A stretch of DNA of 36,365 bases from Xanthobacteraceae bacterium (GCA_019747015.1 JAIERI010000251.1:1-36365), one strand, 5' to 3'; positions 8,715 to 17,299 are shown, numbered from the stretch's first letter. A program made the numbers and translations. Notes: generated by a model from the sequence alone, not told the origin.

Positions 8715-8761
8715 CGCATGATCCCGAAAAGTGGACACCGGTTTTCGAAAAAGATCATGCG
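8715..8761. repeat. Palindromic intergenic repeat between kdpB and kdpC
   Basis: A near-perfect palindrome bounded by CGCATGATC and GATCATGCG starts directly after the kdpB stop codon. The arms are CGCATGATCCCGAAAA and TTTTCGAAAAAGATCATGCG around GTGGACACCGG. It belongs to the same family as 4803-4850. It would form a stable hairpin in the kdp transcript, but there is no T-run after it, so it does not look like a terminator. Confidence 0.8.
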
Positions 8762-8782
8762 CAGTAATAAAGGAGATCGATC

Positions 8783-9385
8783 ATGTTGAAGGAAATTCGC
8801 CCGGCATTCGTCATTCTTGTCGGCCTCACGCTCCTCACGGGTCTGGCCTATCCGCTGGCCATGACCGGTATTGCCGAAGCTGTCTTTCCCGCGCAGGCAC
8901 AGGGCAGCCTGATCGAGCGCGACGGCAAGACGGTCGGTTCCGTGCTCATTGGGCAGGAGTTCAAGGACGACAAGTATTTCCATGGCCGCCCCTCGGCGAC
9001 CACGGCTGCCGATCCGCAGGACGCAACCAAGACCGTGCCTGCGCCGTACAATGCGGCGAACTCGGCCGGCTCCAATCTGGGGCCGACCAGCAAGGCTCTC
9101 AGCGATCGCATGACCGATGACGTCGAAAAGCTGAAGGTTGAAAATCCCTCGATGCCGGTACCGGTCGATCTGGTCACCACAACGGGTAGCGGCCTCGATC
9201 CCCACATCTCTCCGGAAGCTGCGTTGTTTCAGGTGCCGCGTGTGGCGAAAGCCCGTAAAATGCCGGAAGAGAGCGTTCGCAAGCTGGTCAATGAGCAGAC
9301 CGAGGGCCGTTTGGCCGGGCTGCTCGGCGAACCGCGTGTCAACGTTCTTGCGCTCAATCTGGCGCTGGATCGCGCGGCGCAGTAG
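8783..9385 (+). CDS. kdpC: KdpC subunit of the K+-transporting ATPase
   Basis: This 200-residue protein has one N-terminal membrane helix ([22 protein letters not shown]) and a periplasmic domain with family motifs: [44 protein letters not shown] and VLALNLALD. KdpC assembles with KdpA and KdpB and is thought to raise K+ affinity. AAGGAGATC stands seven bases before the ATG. The length is typical of the family. kdpD follows after 36 bases. Confidence 0.96.
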   Translation: MLKEIRPAFVILVGLTLLTGLAYPLAMTGIAEAVFPAQAQGSLIERDGKTVGSVLIGQEFKDDKYFHGRPSATTAADPQDATKTVPAPYNAANSAGSNLGPTSKALSDRMTDDVEKLKVENPSMPVPVDLVTTTGSGLDPHISPEAALFQVPRVAKARKMPEESVRKLVNEQTEGRLAGLLGEPRVNVLALNLALDRAAQ

Positions 9386-9421
9386 AATCGCTGCCTGGCG
9401 GCATGAGGACACGAATGCCTG

Positions 9422-12139
9422 ATGGCAGTCACCCGCGATTCTGAACAGCGGCCTTCTCCCGAGGCCTTGCTTGAGGCGGCCCGCCGCGAAGAAGGTGGCG
9501 GCCGTCTCAAAATTTTTCTCGGCGCGGCCCCCGGCGTCGGCAAGACGTATGAGATGCTGCAAAGCGCGCACGCCAAATTGAAGGCCGGCGTGGATGTGGT
9601 GATTGGTGTGGTCGAGACCCATGGCCGGCTGGAGACACAGGCGCTGTTGCATGGCCTCGATGTCATCCCCCGCAAGCAGCTGGAGTACAAGGGACAGACG
9701 CTCGAGGAAATGGATCTCGACGCGCTATTGGCGCGGCGGCCGAAAATCGCCATCGTCGATGAACTCGCTCACACCAACGCGCCCGGCAGCCGTCATCCGA
9801 AACGCTATCTGGATGTCCAGGAACTGCTCAACAACGGCATCGACGTCTATACCGCCGTCAACATCCAGCACATCGAAAGCCTGAACGATGTCGTCGCGCA
9901 AATCACGCACGTTCGCGTGCGCGAGACCGTTCCGGATTCCATGATCGATCGCGCTGACGACATCGAACTTGTCGATCTGACGCCCAATGACCTGATCCAG
10001 CGCCTGAAGGAAGGCAAGGTCTATGTGCCCAGGCAGGCCGAGCGCGCGCTGGAGCATTATTTTTCGCCGGGCAATCTGACCGCGCTGCGCGAGCTTGCGC
10101 TGCGCCGGACCGCCGAGCGGGTCGACGAGCAATTGCTCAATCACATGCAGGCCAACGCCATTGCCGGGCCGTGGGCGGCGGGCGAACGCATCCTCGTCTG
10201 CGTCAGCGAGGATCCGCGCGCGGCAGGGCTCGTGCGTTACACCAAACGTCTGGCGGACCGGCTGCATGCGCCCTGGACCACGATCTGCATCGAGACCCGG
10301 CGCAGCCTGCAACTGACCGATTTCGAGCGCGACCGTCTCGCCGATACGCTGCGGCTTGCCGAATCGCTGGGTTCAGAAGCCCTGACGATTCCCGCCGTGG
10401 AGCGCCGGATTGCGGATGACGTGCTCGCCTTTGCGCGGGCGAACAATGTCACCCAGATTGTCATCGGCAAATCCAGCCGCTCATGGTGGTTCGAACTCGT
10501 TCGGGGTTCGGTCGTCCACGATCTGGTGCGGCGCGCCGGCAATATCAGCGTTCATGTCATCGCGGGCGACAATCTCGCTCCGGAGGCGATCTCCGGCAGA
10601 AGCGTGCGGACGGCGGAGCCATCGGTGGCGTTCGATCCCCTTCCTTATGTCGCGGCGCTTGTGCTTGTGGCCGTCGCCCTCGGCATCGGCATGCTGATCC
10701 AGCCCCTGTTCGGTATCGAGAATGTCGATCTTGTCTTTCTGACCAGCGTTGTCGCCGTGGCGGTTCGCTTCGGCCTGCTGCCCTCGCTGCTGGCAAGCAT
10801 CGCCGGATCGCTCTGCTACAATTTTTTCTTTCTGCCGCCGACCTATACCTTCACCATCGCGGACCCGACCAACATCGCGGCGTTTTTCTTCTTCATGCTG
10901 ATCGCTATCGTGGTTTCCAATGTCGCCGCGCGCGTGCGCACGCAGGCGGTGGCGGCGACGGGCAGGGCGCGAACCACCGAGTATCTTTATTCGTTCAGCC
11001 GCAAGCTCGCCGGCACCGCGACGCTCGACGACGTGCTCTGGGCGACGGCCTATCAGGCCGCGCTGATGCTGAAAGTACGTGTCGTGCTGCTGTTGCCCGA
11101 GCACGGCTTGCTCACGGTGAAGGCGGGTTATCCGCCTGAGGACGAACTCGATCAGGCCGATCTTGCCGCCGCGAACTGGGCCTGGAGCAATGACCGGCCA
11201 GCCGGACGCGGCTCCGACACCTTGCCCGGGGCGAAGCGGTTGTTTCTGCCGATGCGGACCGGACGCGGGCCGATTGGCATGATGGGCATCGACGATGACC
11301 GGACGGGACCCATCCTCACACCCGATCAGACAAGGCTGCTCGACGCCCTGATGGATCAGGGTGCGCTGGCGATCGAGCGGGTCCGGCTGGTGGAGGACGT
11401 CGATCACGTCAAGCGCGTGGTCGAAACCGACCGGCTGCGGTCCGCGCTGCTCACCTCGATCTCGCACGATCTCAAGACGCCGCTGTCGTCGGTTCTCGGA
11501 TCAGCGAGCACCCTGCGCGATTTGTCGAACCGGCTGTCCGATTCAGAGAAGAGCGATCTGCTGGCGACGATCATCGACGAATCCGAACGGCTCAACCGGT
11601 TCATCGCCAATCTGCTCGACATGACCAAGCTTGAATCCGGCGCTATCGTGCCGAACTCGGCGCCGCACGATCTCGGCGAAGTGGTTGGCAGCGCGCTGCG
11701 CCGCGCGGGAAAAATTCTGATCGGGCATCGCGTCGAACTGGAATTGCAGGACAATTTGCCGATGCTTGAACTCGATGCGGTTCTGTTCGAGCAGGTTCTG
11801 TTCAATCTGCTCGACAACGCGGCCAAATATTCGCCGGCCGGCAGCCTGATCCGCCTTCAGAGCTGGCGGGAAACCAGTTCCGTTTGCCTTCAGATTCTCG
11901 ATGAGGGTGAAGGTATTCCGGCGGACGAACTGGAGAATATTTTCGATAAATTCTACCGTGCGCAGAAAGGCGACCATGTGCGGCCGGGCACAGGACTTGG
12001 GCTTGCCATCTCGCGCGGATTCGTCGAAGCCATGCATGGCACGATCCTGGCCGCGAACCGGACCGATCGCAAAGGTGCCGTCATCACCATCAGGCTGCCG
12101 ATTCCCAAAATCATCGAAACACTGGATACCGCCGCATGA
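9422..12139 (+). CDS. kdpD: KdpD, K+-sensing histidine kinase
   Basis: This 905-residue inner-membrane sensor kinase controls kdp expression. The N-terminal KdpD domain contains Walker A GAAPGVGKT (34-42) and a Walker B-like IVDELAHTNAPGSRHPKR. A universal-stress-protein-like domain (about 250-380) follows, then four clustered membrane helices (about 400-500), a GAF-like region, and HisKA with phospho-acceptor His682 in ISHDLKTPLSS. An HATPase domain (NLLDNAAKYSP, GEGIP, GTGLGLAI) ends the protein. All catalytic motifs are intact. The ATG at 9422 is preceded by GAGGA at some distance; a nearby ATG at 9415 opens only a ten-codon frame. kdpE overlaps the 3' end by four bases (ATGA). Confidence 0.96.
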   Translation: MAVTRDSEQRPSPEALLEAARREEGGGRLKIFLGAAPGVGKTYEMLQSAHAKLKAGVDVVIGVVETHGRLETQALLHGLDVIPRKQLEYKGQTLEEMDLDALLARRPKIAIVDELAHTNAPGSRHPKRYLDVQELLNNGIDVYTAVNIQHIESLNDVVAQITHVRVRETVPDSMIDRADDIELVDLTPNDLIQRLKEGKVYVPRQAERALEHYFSPGNLTALRELALRRTAERVDEQLLNHMQANAIAGPWAAGERILVCVSEDPRAAGLVRYTKRLADRLHAPWTTICIETRRSLQLTDFERDRLADTLRLAESLGSEALTIPAVERRIADDVLAFARANNVTQIVIGKSSRSWWFELVRGSVVHDLVRRAGNISVHVIAGDNLAPEAISGRSVRTAEPSVAFDPLPYVAALVLVAVALGIGMLIQPLFGIENVDLVFLTSVVAVAVRFGLLPSLLASIAGSLCYNFFFLPPTYTFTIADPTNIAAFFFFMLIAIVVSNVAARVRTQAVAATGRARTTEYLYSFSRKLAGTATLDDVLWATAYQAALMLKVRVVLLLPEHGLLTVKAGYPPEDELDQADLAAANWAWSNDRPAGRGSDTLPGAKRLFLPMRTGRGPIGMMGIDDDRTGPILTPDQTRLLDALMDQGALAIERVRLVEDVDHVKRVVETDRLRSALLTSISHDLKTPLSSVLGSASTLRDLSNRLSDSEKSDLLATIIDESERLNRFIANLLDMTKLESGAIVPNSAPHDLGEVVGSALRRAGKILIGHRVELELQDNLPMLELDAVLFEQVLFNLLDNAAKYSPAGSLIRLQSWRETSSVCLQILDEGEGIPADELENIFDKFYRAQKGDHVRPGTGLGLAISRGFVEAMHGTILAANRTDRKGAVITIRLPIPKIIETLDTAA

Positions 12140-12825
12140 GCGCCGCTCCGCTCAAGATACTCGTGGTCGACGACGAGCCGCCGATCCGCAAGCTGCTGCG
12201 GATGGGTCTCAGCACGCAGGGCTATGAAATTCTTGACGCGCCCAACGGCAAGACGGCGCTGGAGCTTTTGGATCACAAACCGGATCTCGTCATCCTCGAT
12301 CTCGGGCTTCCCGATATTCAGGGACATGAGCTGCTGCGGATGATCCGGGCGCGCAACGACAGCGTGCCGATTGTCGTGCTGTCGAGCCGCGGTGATGAGG
12401 CGGGCAAGGTTCAGGCGCTCGACCACGGCGCCGACGATTATGTAACCAAGCCATTCGGCATGGACGAACTACTCGCGCGCATCAGGGCGGCGCTCCGTCA
12501 TCAATTGCAGGTTCATGGCGAACGCCCGATATTTCGCACCGGCGATCTGTCGGTTGATCTGGTGCGGCGCATTGTCAAGGTCGGTGAGAAGGACATAAAG
12601 CTGTCGCCGAAGGAGTACGATCTGTTGCGGGTTCTGGTCCAGCATGCCGGCAAGGTGCTGACCCACAAGTTTCTTCTGCACGAATTATGGGACGAGTTAA
12701 CGGATGCGCAGTATCTGCGCGTCTATGTGCGGCAGCTCAGGCAGAAGATTGAAGGCGACGCGGAACGGCCGCAATACGTACTGACCGAGACAGGGATCGG
12801 CTACCGGCTGCGCGCTCCGGACTAA
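12136..12825 (+). CDS. kdpE: KdpE, OmpR-type response regulator
   Basis: This 229-residue regulator has a receiver domain (about 6-118) with acidic pocket VDDE, phospho-acceptor Asp55 in VILDLGLPD and Lys105 in VTKPF. A winged-helix DNA-binding domain (about 130-226) ends in YVRQLRQKIE and TETGIGYRL. It should be phosphorylated by KdpD and activate the kdp operon. Its start codon lies inside the kdpD stop (ATGA), as expected for translational coupling. A ptsN-like gene follows after 57 bases. Confidence 0.96.
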   Translation: MSAAPLKILVVDDEPPIRKLLRMGLSTQGYEILDAPNGKTALELLDHKPDLVILDLGLPDIQGHELLRMIRARNDSVPIVVLSSRGDEAGKVQALDHGADDYVTKPFGMDELLARIRAALRHQLQVHGERPIFRTGDLSVDLVRRIVKVGEKDIKLSPKEYDLLRVLVQHAGKVLTHKFLLHELWDELTDAQYLRVYVRQLRQKIEGDAERPQYVLTETGIGYRLRAPD

Positions 12826-12882
12826 GCACCCAGCCAAAAATCCGTATCAAGAATCCGTCCGGCGAGCCGCTCTGGAGAGTCC

Positions 12883-13326
12883 ATGAAGATTTCCGATATT
12901 CTCGATCCGGCCGATGTCCTCGTCGATGTCCGCTCCCCTAACAAGCAGCAGCTTCTGCAAACGATGGCGCAAAAGGCAGCCGCAAGGCTTGGCTTGCAAG
13001 CGGACGATATAGCTTCCGCACTTCAAAAGCGCGAGGAGCTTGGGTCCACTGGCATGGGACGTGGCGTTGCCATTCCGCATGCGCGATTGCCGGTCGTGAA
13101 AAAGCCTTTCGGCATGATTGCGAGATTGAAGCCGCCGTTGGATTTCGATGCGATCGATGCTCAGCCGGTTGACCTGGCATTCGTGCTGTTGTTGCCGGCT
13201 CCATCGGAGAGCGATCAATTGGCCGCACTGGCGCTGGTGGCCCGAACTTTGAAGGCGCCCGAAACGCTGGTTCGCTTGCGTCAGGCCAAACGCGCATCGG
13301 AAATTTACAACGCGATTGCCGAATAA
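12883..13326 (+). CDS. ptsN: EIIA-type PTS protein (PtsN/EIIANtr-like)
   Basis: This 147-residue protein is of the PTS EIIA fructose/nitrogen family. The phosphorylated histidine is His66 in GRGVAIPHARLP, preceded by the usual LQKREELGSTGMGRG. No EIIB or EIIC partner is nearby, so it is a regulatory rather than sugar-transporting EIIA. In E. coli, unphosphorylated EIIANtr binds KdpD and stimulates kdp expression, so its place directly after kdpDE suggests a dedicated modulator of this sensor (inference). Many alphaproteobacteria have another ptsN next to rpoN; this is probably a paralogue, so the symbol is provisional. GGAGAG lies close before the ATG. Confidence 0.85.
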   Translation: MKISDILDPADVLVDVRSPNKQQLLQTMAQKAAARLGLQADDIASALQKREELGSTGMGRGVAIPHARLPVVKKPFGMIARLKPPLDFDAIDAQPVDLAFVLLLPAPSESDQLAALALVARTLKAPETLVRLRQAKRASEIYNAIAE

Positions 13327-13350
13327 AAAATTCATGCAACTACATAATTA

Positions 13351-13397
13351 TTTCAACGACATACTTGCTTGCGGGCCTGTTCTAAATGCCGCGCTAT
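13351..13397. repeat. Dispersed intergenic element, copy B
   Basis: Ungapped match to 31-77, with shared blocks TTTCAA, ACATAC, TGTTCT and CGCGC at the same spacing. It lies between the ptsN-like gene and the LemA gene in an AT-rich 290-bp gap. Whether it is a promoter-like or mobile element cannot be told from two copies. Confidence 0.5.
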
Positions 13398-13418
13398 ACA
13401 TACCATTCAAAATAAAAT

Positions 13419-13499
13419 GACGAATCGTCAGAACTGGAAAATCAATCGTCAGTTCGCCAAAGGGCCTGTGACGCAATCATGACGCATTGGGCAATGCGT
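13419..13499. promoter_or_regulatory. Cluster of palindromes and direct repeats upstream of lemA
   Basis: Three signals lie together: the odd palindrome GACGA-A-TCGTC (13419-13429); a direct repeat AATCGTCAG at 13423 and 13444, spaced 21 bases (two helical turns); and the inverted repeat ACGCATTG-GG-CAATGCGT (13482-13499), which lacks a T-run. The layout suggests protein-binding sites controlling the lemA operon. A TATAGT at about 13561 could be a -10 element but I see no matching -35. No regulator is identifiable. Confidence 0.4.
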
Positions 13500-13616
13500 T
13501 GCGTAAGCAATCAAAGCATCGCGAGGTATCCAAGTCTATGGTTTCGCCGATGCGATGATGTATAGTCGCCGCAGCGGGGAGATGTTTTTCGTTCACAGTA
13601 TTCACTGGAGAATTTC

Positions 13617-14267
13617 ATGCGTAAGATATGGACGGTTCTCGCGGCGCTGGCGACGCTCAGCCTCACCAATTGCGGCTACAACACGATCCAGCAGAACGAC
13701 GAAGGCGTCAAATCGGCCTGGTCGGAAGTGGTCAACCAGTATCAGCGCCGTGCCGATCTGGTGCCCAACCTCGTCAATTCGGTGAAGGGTTTTGCGCAGC
13801 AGGAAAAGGACGTGCTGCTCGGCGTCACCAACGCTCGCGCCAGGGTTGGCGGCGCGCCGATCTCCCCCGACGTCATCAACGATCCGGCCGCGTTGCAGAA
13901 ATTTCAGGCCGCGCAAGGCGAACTCACCGGCGCTCTCTCTCGCCTTCTGGTGGTGACGGAAAATTATCCGACGCTGAAATCCGACCAGCTATTCCGCGAT
14001 CTCGTGGCGCAGCTCGAAGGTACCGAGAACCGCATCGCTGTGGCGCGCAACCGCTACATCAAGGCCGTGCAGGACTTTAACGTGACCATCCGCACCTTCC
14101 CGAACAATCTGACTGCGATGGCATTCGGCTATAAAGAGAAGGCGAACTTCACGGTGGACAACGAGAAGGAAATCTCCACCGCGCCGAAGGTCGACTTCAA
14201 CGTGCCGCCGGCGGCAACGCCAGCACCAGTACCGGCGCCTGCGCCACCCGCGGAGCAGCCGAAGTAA
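13617..14267 (+). CDS. lemA: LemA family lipoprotein
   Basis: The 216-residue product begins with a lipoprotein signal peptide and a lipobox-like LTNC (Cys19). The LemA four-helix core follows: EGVKSAWSEVVNQYQRRADLVPNLVNSVKGFA, a LLVVTENYPTLKSDQ segment and RNRYIKAVQDFNVTIRTFP. The C-terminal 25 residues are Pro/Ala-rich, like a periplasmic linker. The function of LemA proteins is unsettled; they often occur beside TPM-domain membrane proteins, as here. TGGAG precedes the ATG by seven bases. The next gene starts 24 bases downstream, so the three genes 13617-15700 are probably one operon. Confidence 0.93.
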   Translation: MRKIWTVLAALATLSLTNCGYNTIQQNDEGVKSAWSEVVNQYQRRADLVPNLVNSVKGFAQQEKDVLLGVTNARARVGGAPISPDVINDPAALQKFQAAQGELTGALSRLLVVTENYPTLKSDQLFRDLVAQLEGTENRIAVARNRYIKAVQDFNVTIRTFPNNLTAMAFGYKEKANFTVDNEKEISTAPKVDFNVPPAATPAPVPAPAPPAEQPK

Positions 14268-14291
14268 CGCGATAATTTCGCGAGACCTGCG

Positions 14292-15200
14292 ATGACCGCC
14301 GCAAGAAAAGCCATCCTCGCACCTGTTTTGTGCTGGGCCTGGCTTTGTCTTGCGGCGATTGGCATGGCGGGCGTCACAGGTTCTGCGCGCGCAGACGTGG
14401 CGGTGCCGCCGCTGACCGGACGGGTGGTCGATCTGACATCGACCCTCAGTGCCGATGAAGCGGCCAGTCTCGAACAAAAGCTGAAAGAGTTCGAGGACCG
14501 CAAGGGCAGCCAGATCGAAGTCCTGATCGTGCCGACCACGCAGCCCGAGGCGATCGAGCAGTATTCGCTACGCGTCGTCGAGCAATGGAAGCTGGGACGC
14601 AAGAAGGTCGATGACGGCGCGCTCCTTCTTGTGGCCAAGGACGACCGCAAGCTGCGGATCGAAGTCGGCTACGGCCTCGAAGGCGCGCTCAACGACGCCA
14701 CCTCCAAGCGCATCATCGACGAGATCATCACGCCGCGTTTCAGGACCGGCGATTTCGCCGGCGGCATCAATGCCGGTGTCGGTCGCATGATCAGCGTGGT
14801 CGATGGTGAGCCGCTGCCCGCGCCGAAACCCATCCAGAGAATGTCGCCCGGTGCGCTTGACGCACTCGGCCAATTCTTTCCGGTTCTGTTCATCGGCACG
14901 CTGGTCGTCGGGAGTATCCTGCGCTCCGCGCTCGGACGGCTGTTCGGATCGCTCGTCACTGGCGGCGGCGTCGCTTTCGTTGCCTGGATGTTCGTCGGTG
15001 TCTGGGGTGTTGCGGCCATTGTTGGCCTGATCGGATTCTTTTTCACGCTGGTCGGCGATTTCCTGATGTCGTCGGGCGGCGGCAGAGGTGGCGGCTTCAG
15101 CAGCGGTGGATCGAGCTGGGGTGGCGGTGGAGGCGGCGGTGGCGGTTTCAGCGGAGGCGGCGGCAGCTTCGGCGGCGGCGGCGCATCAGGCAGTTGGTAG
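14292..15200 (+). CDS. TPM-domain membrane protein with Gly-rich tail
   Basis: This 302-residue protein has a signal peptide (about 1-35), then a TPM domain (about 40-170) with LTGRVVDLTSTLSADE, IEVLIVPTT and KLRIEVGYGLEGALND. Two or three membrane helices follow (about 195-260), and a low-complexity tail of Gly and Ser ending in GASGSW. This is the usual layout of the LemA-associated TPM (YgcG-type) proteins. The Gly/Ser tail (about 265-302) is probably disordered and cytoplasmic. The role is unknown; TPM domains have been linked to membrane-protein quality control in other lineages. The downstream TPM gene starts three bases after the stop. Confidence 0.92.
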   Translation: MTAARKAILAPVLCWAWLCLAAIGMAGVTGSARADVAVPPLTGRVVDLTSTLSADEAASLEQKLKEFEDRKGSQIEVLIVPTTQPEAIEQYSLRVVEQWKLGRKKVDDGALLLVAKDDRKLRIEVGYGLEGALNDATSKRIIDEIITPRFRTGDFAGGINAGVGRMISVVDGEPLPAPKPIQRMSPGALDALGQFFPVLFIGTLVVGSILRSALGRLFGSLVTGGGVAFVAWMFVGVWGVAAIVGLIGFFFTLVGDFLMSSGGGRGGGFSSGGSSWGGGGGGGGGFSGGGGSFGGGGASGSW

Positions 15201-15202
15201 CG

Positions 15203-15700
15203 ATGGGCATCAAACGCATCGGCAAGCATCTTCTTCTCAACCGCTGGCGGGTGCGGCGGGTGTTTCCGCATCACGTTTTGGCGAACATCGAATCCGCGAT
15301 CAAGGCGAGCGAGAAACAACACACCGGCCAGATCCGCTTTGTCGTGGAAGGCGCGCTCGACGGGCGGCCGCTGTTCCACGATCAGGCCGCGCGCGCCCGC
15401 GCGCTGGATGTATTTTCGCTGCTGCGCATCTGGGACACCGCACATAATAATGGCGTGCTGATCTATCTTTTGCTCGCCGACCGCGATGTGGAAATCGTCG
15501 CCGATCGCGGCATCGACGCCAAGGTCGGCGCACAGGGATGGCAAACCATCTGCACCGCGATGGAAACGCAGTTCAGGAGCGGCCATTTCGAGGCCGGGGT
15601 GATTGAGGGGATCGCGTCGGTGACGCAGCATCTGGTCGCGCATTTTCCCGCGTCGGGACCGCACAAAAACGAACTGCCGGATGCGCCGACGGTCTTGTGA
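15203..15700 (+). CDS. Second TPM-domain protein, no membrane anchor
   Basis: The 165-residue product has a divergent TPM domain: IESAIKASEKQHTGQIRFVVEGAL, then RALDVFSLLRIWDTAHNNGVLIYLLLADRDVEIVADRGID and HFEAGVIEGIASV. It has a basic N-terminus but no signal peptide or clear membrane helix, so it may stay in the cytoplasm or be bound by its partner. The ATG at 15203 is chosen over an in-frame TTG at 15194, which would overlap the preceding gene. It is the third gene of the lemA-TPM-TPM cluster. The conserved three-gene arrangement suggests a complex (inference). Confidence 0.88.
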   Translation: MGIKRIGKHLLLNRWRVRRVFPHHVLANIESAIKASEKQHTGQIRFVVEGALDGRPLFHDQAARARALDVFSLLRIWDTAHNNGVLIYLLLADRDVEIVADRGIDAKVGAQGWQTICTAMETQFRSGHFEAGVIEGIASVTQHLVAHFPASGPHKNELPDAPTVL

Positions 15701-15846
15701 GACCTGCGCGTCCCATCAATCCTGCGCCATCAATTTCGCGCTATTTCCGGCTGCCATTGCGTTGATGCCACAGGTCCGCCCTTGGCACCGATTTCGTCAC
15801 ACGCTAGGTTTGTGCGGCAATCGATTGGTCTTTCGCGGCATCCCTC

Positions 15847-16479
15847 ATGACAATATTTCGTCAGTTTCGCTTTGCCGGTACGCTCGTGCTGGGCGCTGTT
15901 ATGACTGGCGCGCCATCCGCGCGAGCCATGGAACTGACTCCCCCGCAGGCCGATCTCTATAATTCGGTGTCGATCATTCCGCCGAGCGCAAGCCGGATGC
16001 CGGTCTGCTACGGCTTCGGATGCCGGCGGCGCACGTTTCTCGATTTCACCGACGGCGACCGGCGGACGCTGACGCAAATCCTTGCTGCCGGCAAAGCATC
16101 ATCCGCCGCCGAACGCGCGGCGATCCAGAAGGCGGTGATCTGGTTCGACAAGCGCATGGGTCCGATCATCGGCACCGACAAGCGCATCGCCAATGCCGAT
16201 ATCCGCTCCAATGCAGACGCCAGCAATTTCGATTGCTGGGACACCACGCGCAACGCGGCCAGCCTGCTGCTGGTCTTGCAGGAGTGGAAGCTGCTCAAGC
16301 ATCATACCGTGGGCAATCCGCGCTATCGCGGCAATTTCTTTGTCGGGCAGTTGCCGCACAACACCGCGGTGATCGTGGACAAGACCACCGGCGTCGAATG
16401 GGTGGTCGACATGTGGCCAAAAAAATACGCCGAAGCGCCGGATGTCATGACGGCGAATCAATGGCAGAGCGAGCGCTGA
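15847..16479 (+). CDS. Exported protein with putative Cys-His-Asp triad
   Basis: The 210-residue product has a signal peptide with likely cleavage after PSARA (residue 27). A short CYGFGC pair follows (Cys54, Cys59). The C-terminal half reads like a transglutaminase/papain-type fold: Cys130 in FDCWDTT at the head of a helix, His171 in LPHNTAVI on a strand, and Asp188 in WVVDMWP on the next strand. This is my reading of the order and spacing, not a family match I can confirm. If right, it is a periplasmic cysteine protease or amidase-like enzyme, distantly similar to the bacterial transglutaminase-like cysteine proteinases. It stands alone, 146 bases after the TPM operon. Confidence 0.75.
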   Translation: MTIFRQFRFAGTLVLGAVMTGAPSARAMELTPPQADLYNSVSIIPPSASRMPVCYGFGCRRRTFLDFTDGDRRTLTQILAAGKASSAAERAAIQKAVIWFDKRMGPIIGTDKRIANADIRSNADASNFDCWDTTRNAASLLLVLQEWKLLKHHTVGNPRYRGNFFVGQLPHNTAVIVDKTTGVEWVVDMWPKKYAEAPDVMTANQWQSER

Positions 16480-16540
16480 GCGGCCCGTTCCTTGCATCGC
16501 ATTTCGATCCGCCCAATGGCGCATCAGAGAAAGTGATTCC

Positions 16541-17299
16541 ATGCAGCTAAAGGATCTTTCGGTTCTGGTCACTGGCGGCGGTTCAGGTCTGGGCGAAGCC
16601 ACGGCACGGGCAATGGCGGCCAAAGGCGCCAAGGTCGCCGTACTCGACATGAACAAGGCGGCCGCTGAAAAAGTCGCTTCCGACCTCGGCGGAATCGCGC
16701 TGATCGGCGACGTGTCGCAGGAAGAGCCGGTCAAGGCCGCCATTGCGAAGGCTGAAGCCGCACATGGCGTCATCCGCATTCTGGTGAATTGCGCCGGTCT
16801 CGCCAATGCGATCAAGACCGTCGGCAAGAACGGCGCCTATCCGCTCGAGGAATTCAAGCGTGTGGTCTCGGTCAATCTTGTCGGCACGTTCAACGTGATT
16901 CGGCTGGTGACGGAGCGGATGCAGAGCGTGCCGCCGATCGGTGAGGAACGTGGCGTCATCATCAATACCGCCTCGGTGGCGGCGTTCGATGGCCAGGTGG
17001 GACAGGCCGGCTATTCGGCCTCGAAGGCCGGTGTCGCCGGCATGACCCTTCCCATCGCACGTGACCTCGCCTCACTGTTCATTCGGGTGAATACGATCGC
17101 GCCGGGACTGTTTTTGACGCCACTTTTGCTGGGATTGCCCGAGGAAGCGCAGCGCAGCCTCGCCACACAGGTGCCGCATCCGGCGCGGCTCGGCGACCCG
17201 AAAGAATATGCCGCGCTCGCCGTCCATATCGTCGAGAATGCGATGCTGAATGGCGAGACCATTCGTCTGGATGGCGCGATCCGCATGGCGCCGCGGTAG
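16541..17299 (+). CDS. Short-chain dehydrogenase, HSD10 (3-hydroxyacyl-CoA dehydrogenase type 2)-like
   Basis: This 252-residue classical SDR has the cofactor motif TGGGSGLG (11-18), the NCAG motif (83-86), Asn112, and the catalytic Ser145, Tyr158 and Lys162 (YSASK). Asp at the end of strand two (VLDMN) suggests NAD(H). The segment [21 protein letters not shown] and the end [15 protein letters not shown] are typical of the type-2 3-hydroxyacyl-CoA dehydrogenase group, which works in fatty acid and branched-chain oxidation. The exact substrate is an inference. It is 61 bases after the exported protein gene and is followed by a large inverted repeat. Confidence 0.9.
   Translation: MQLKDLSVLVTGGGSGLGEATARAMAAKGAKVAVLDMNKAAAEKVASDLGGIALIGDVSQEEPVKAAIAKAEAAHGVIRILVNCAGLANAIKTVGKNGAYPLEEFKRVVSVNLVGTFNVIRLVTERMQSVPPIGEERGVIINTASVAAFDGQVGQAGYSASKAGVAGMTLPIARDLASLFIRVNTIAPGLFLTPLLLGLPEEAQRSLATQVPHPARLGDPKEYAALAVHIVENAMLNGETIRLDGAIRMAPR

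Noticed and set aside
7383-8738. 451-codon minus-strand frame opposite kdpB
   Set aside because: Arg/Asp/His-rich shadow produced by the high-GC third positions of kdpB, which is unambiguous on the plus strand.
8633-9652. 339-codon minus-strand frame across kdpC and the kdpD start
   Set aside because: It spans the convincing kdpB end, kdpC and kdpD start on the other strand and shows no protein family features.
10481-11467. 328-codon minus-strand frame opposite kdpD
   Set aside because: Antisense shadow of the sensor kinase gene, low-complexity Arg/Gly/His composition.
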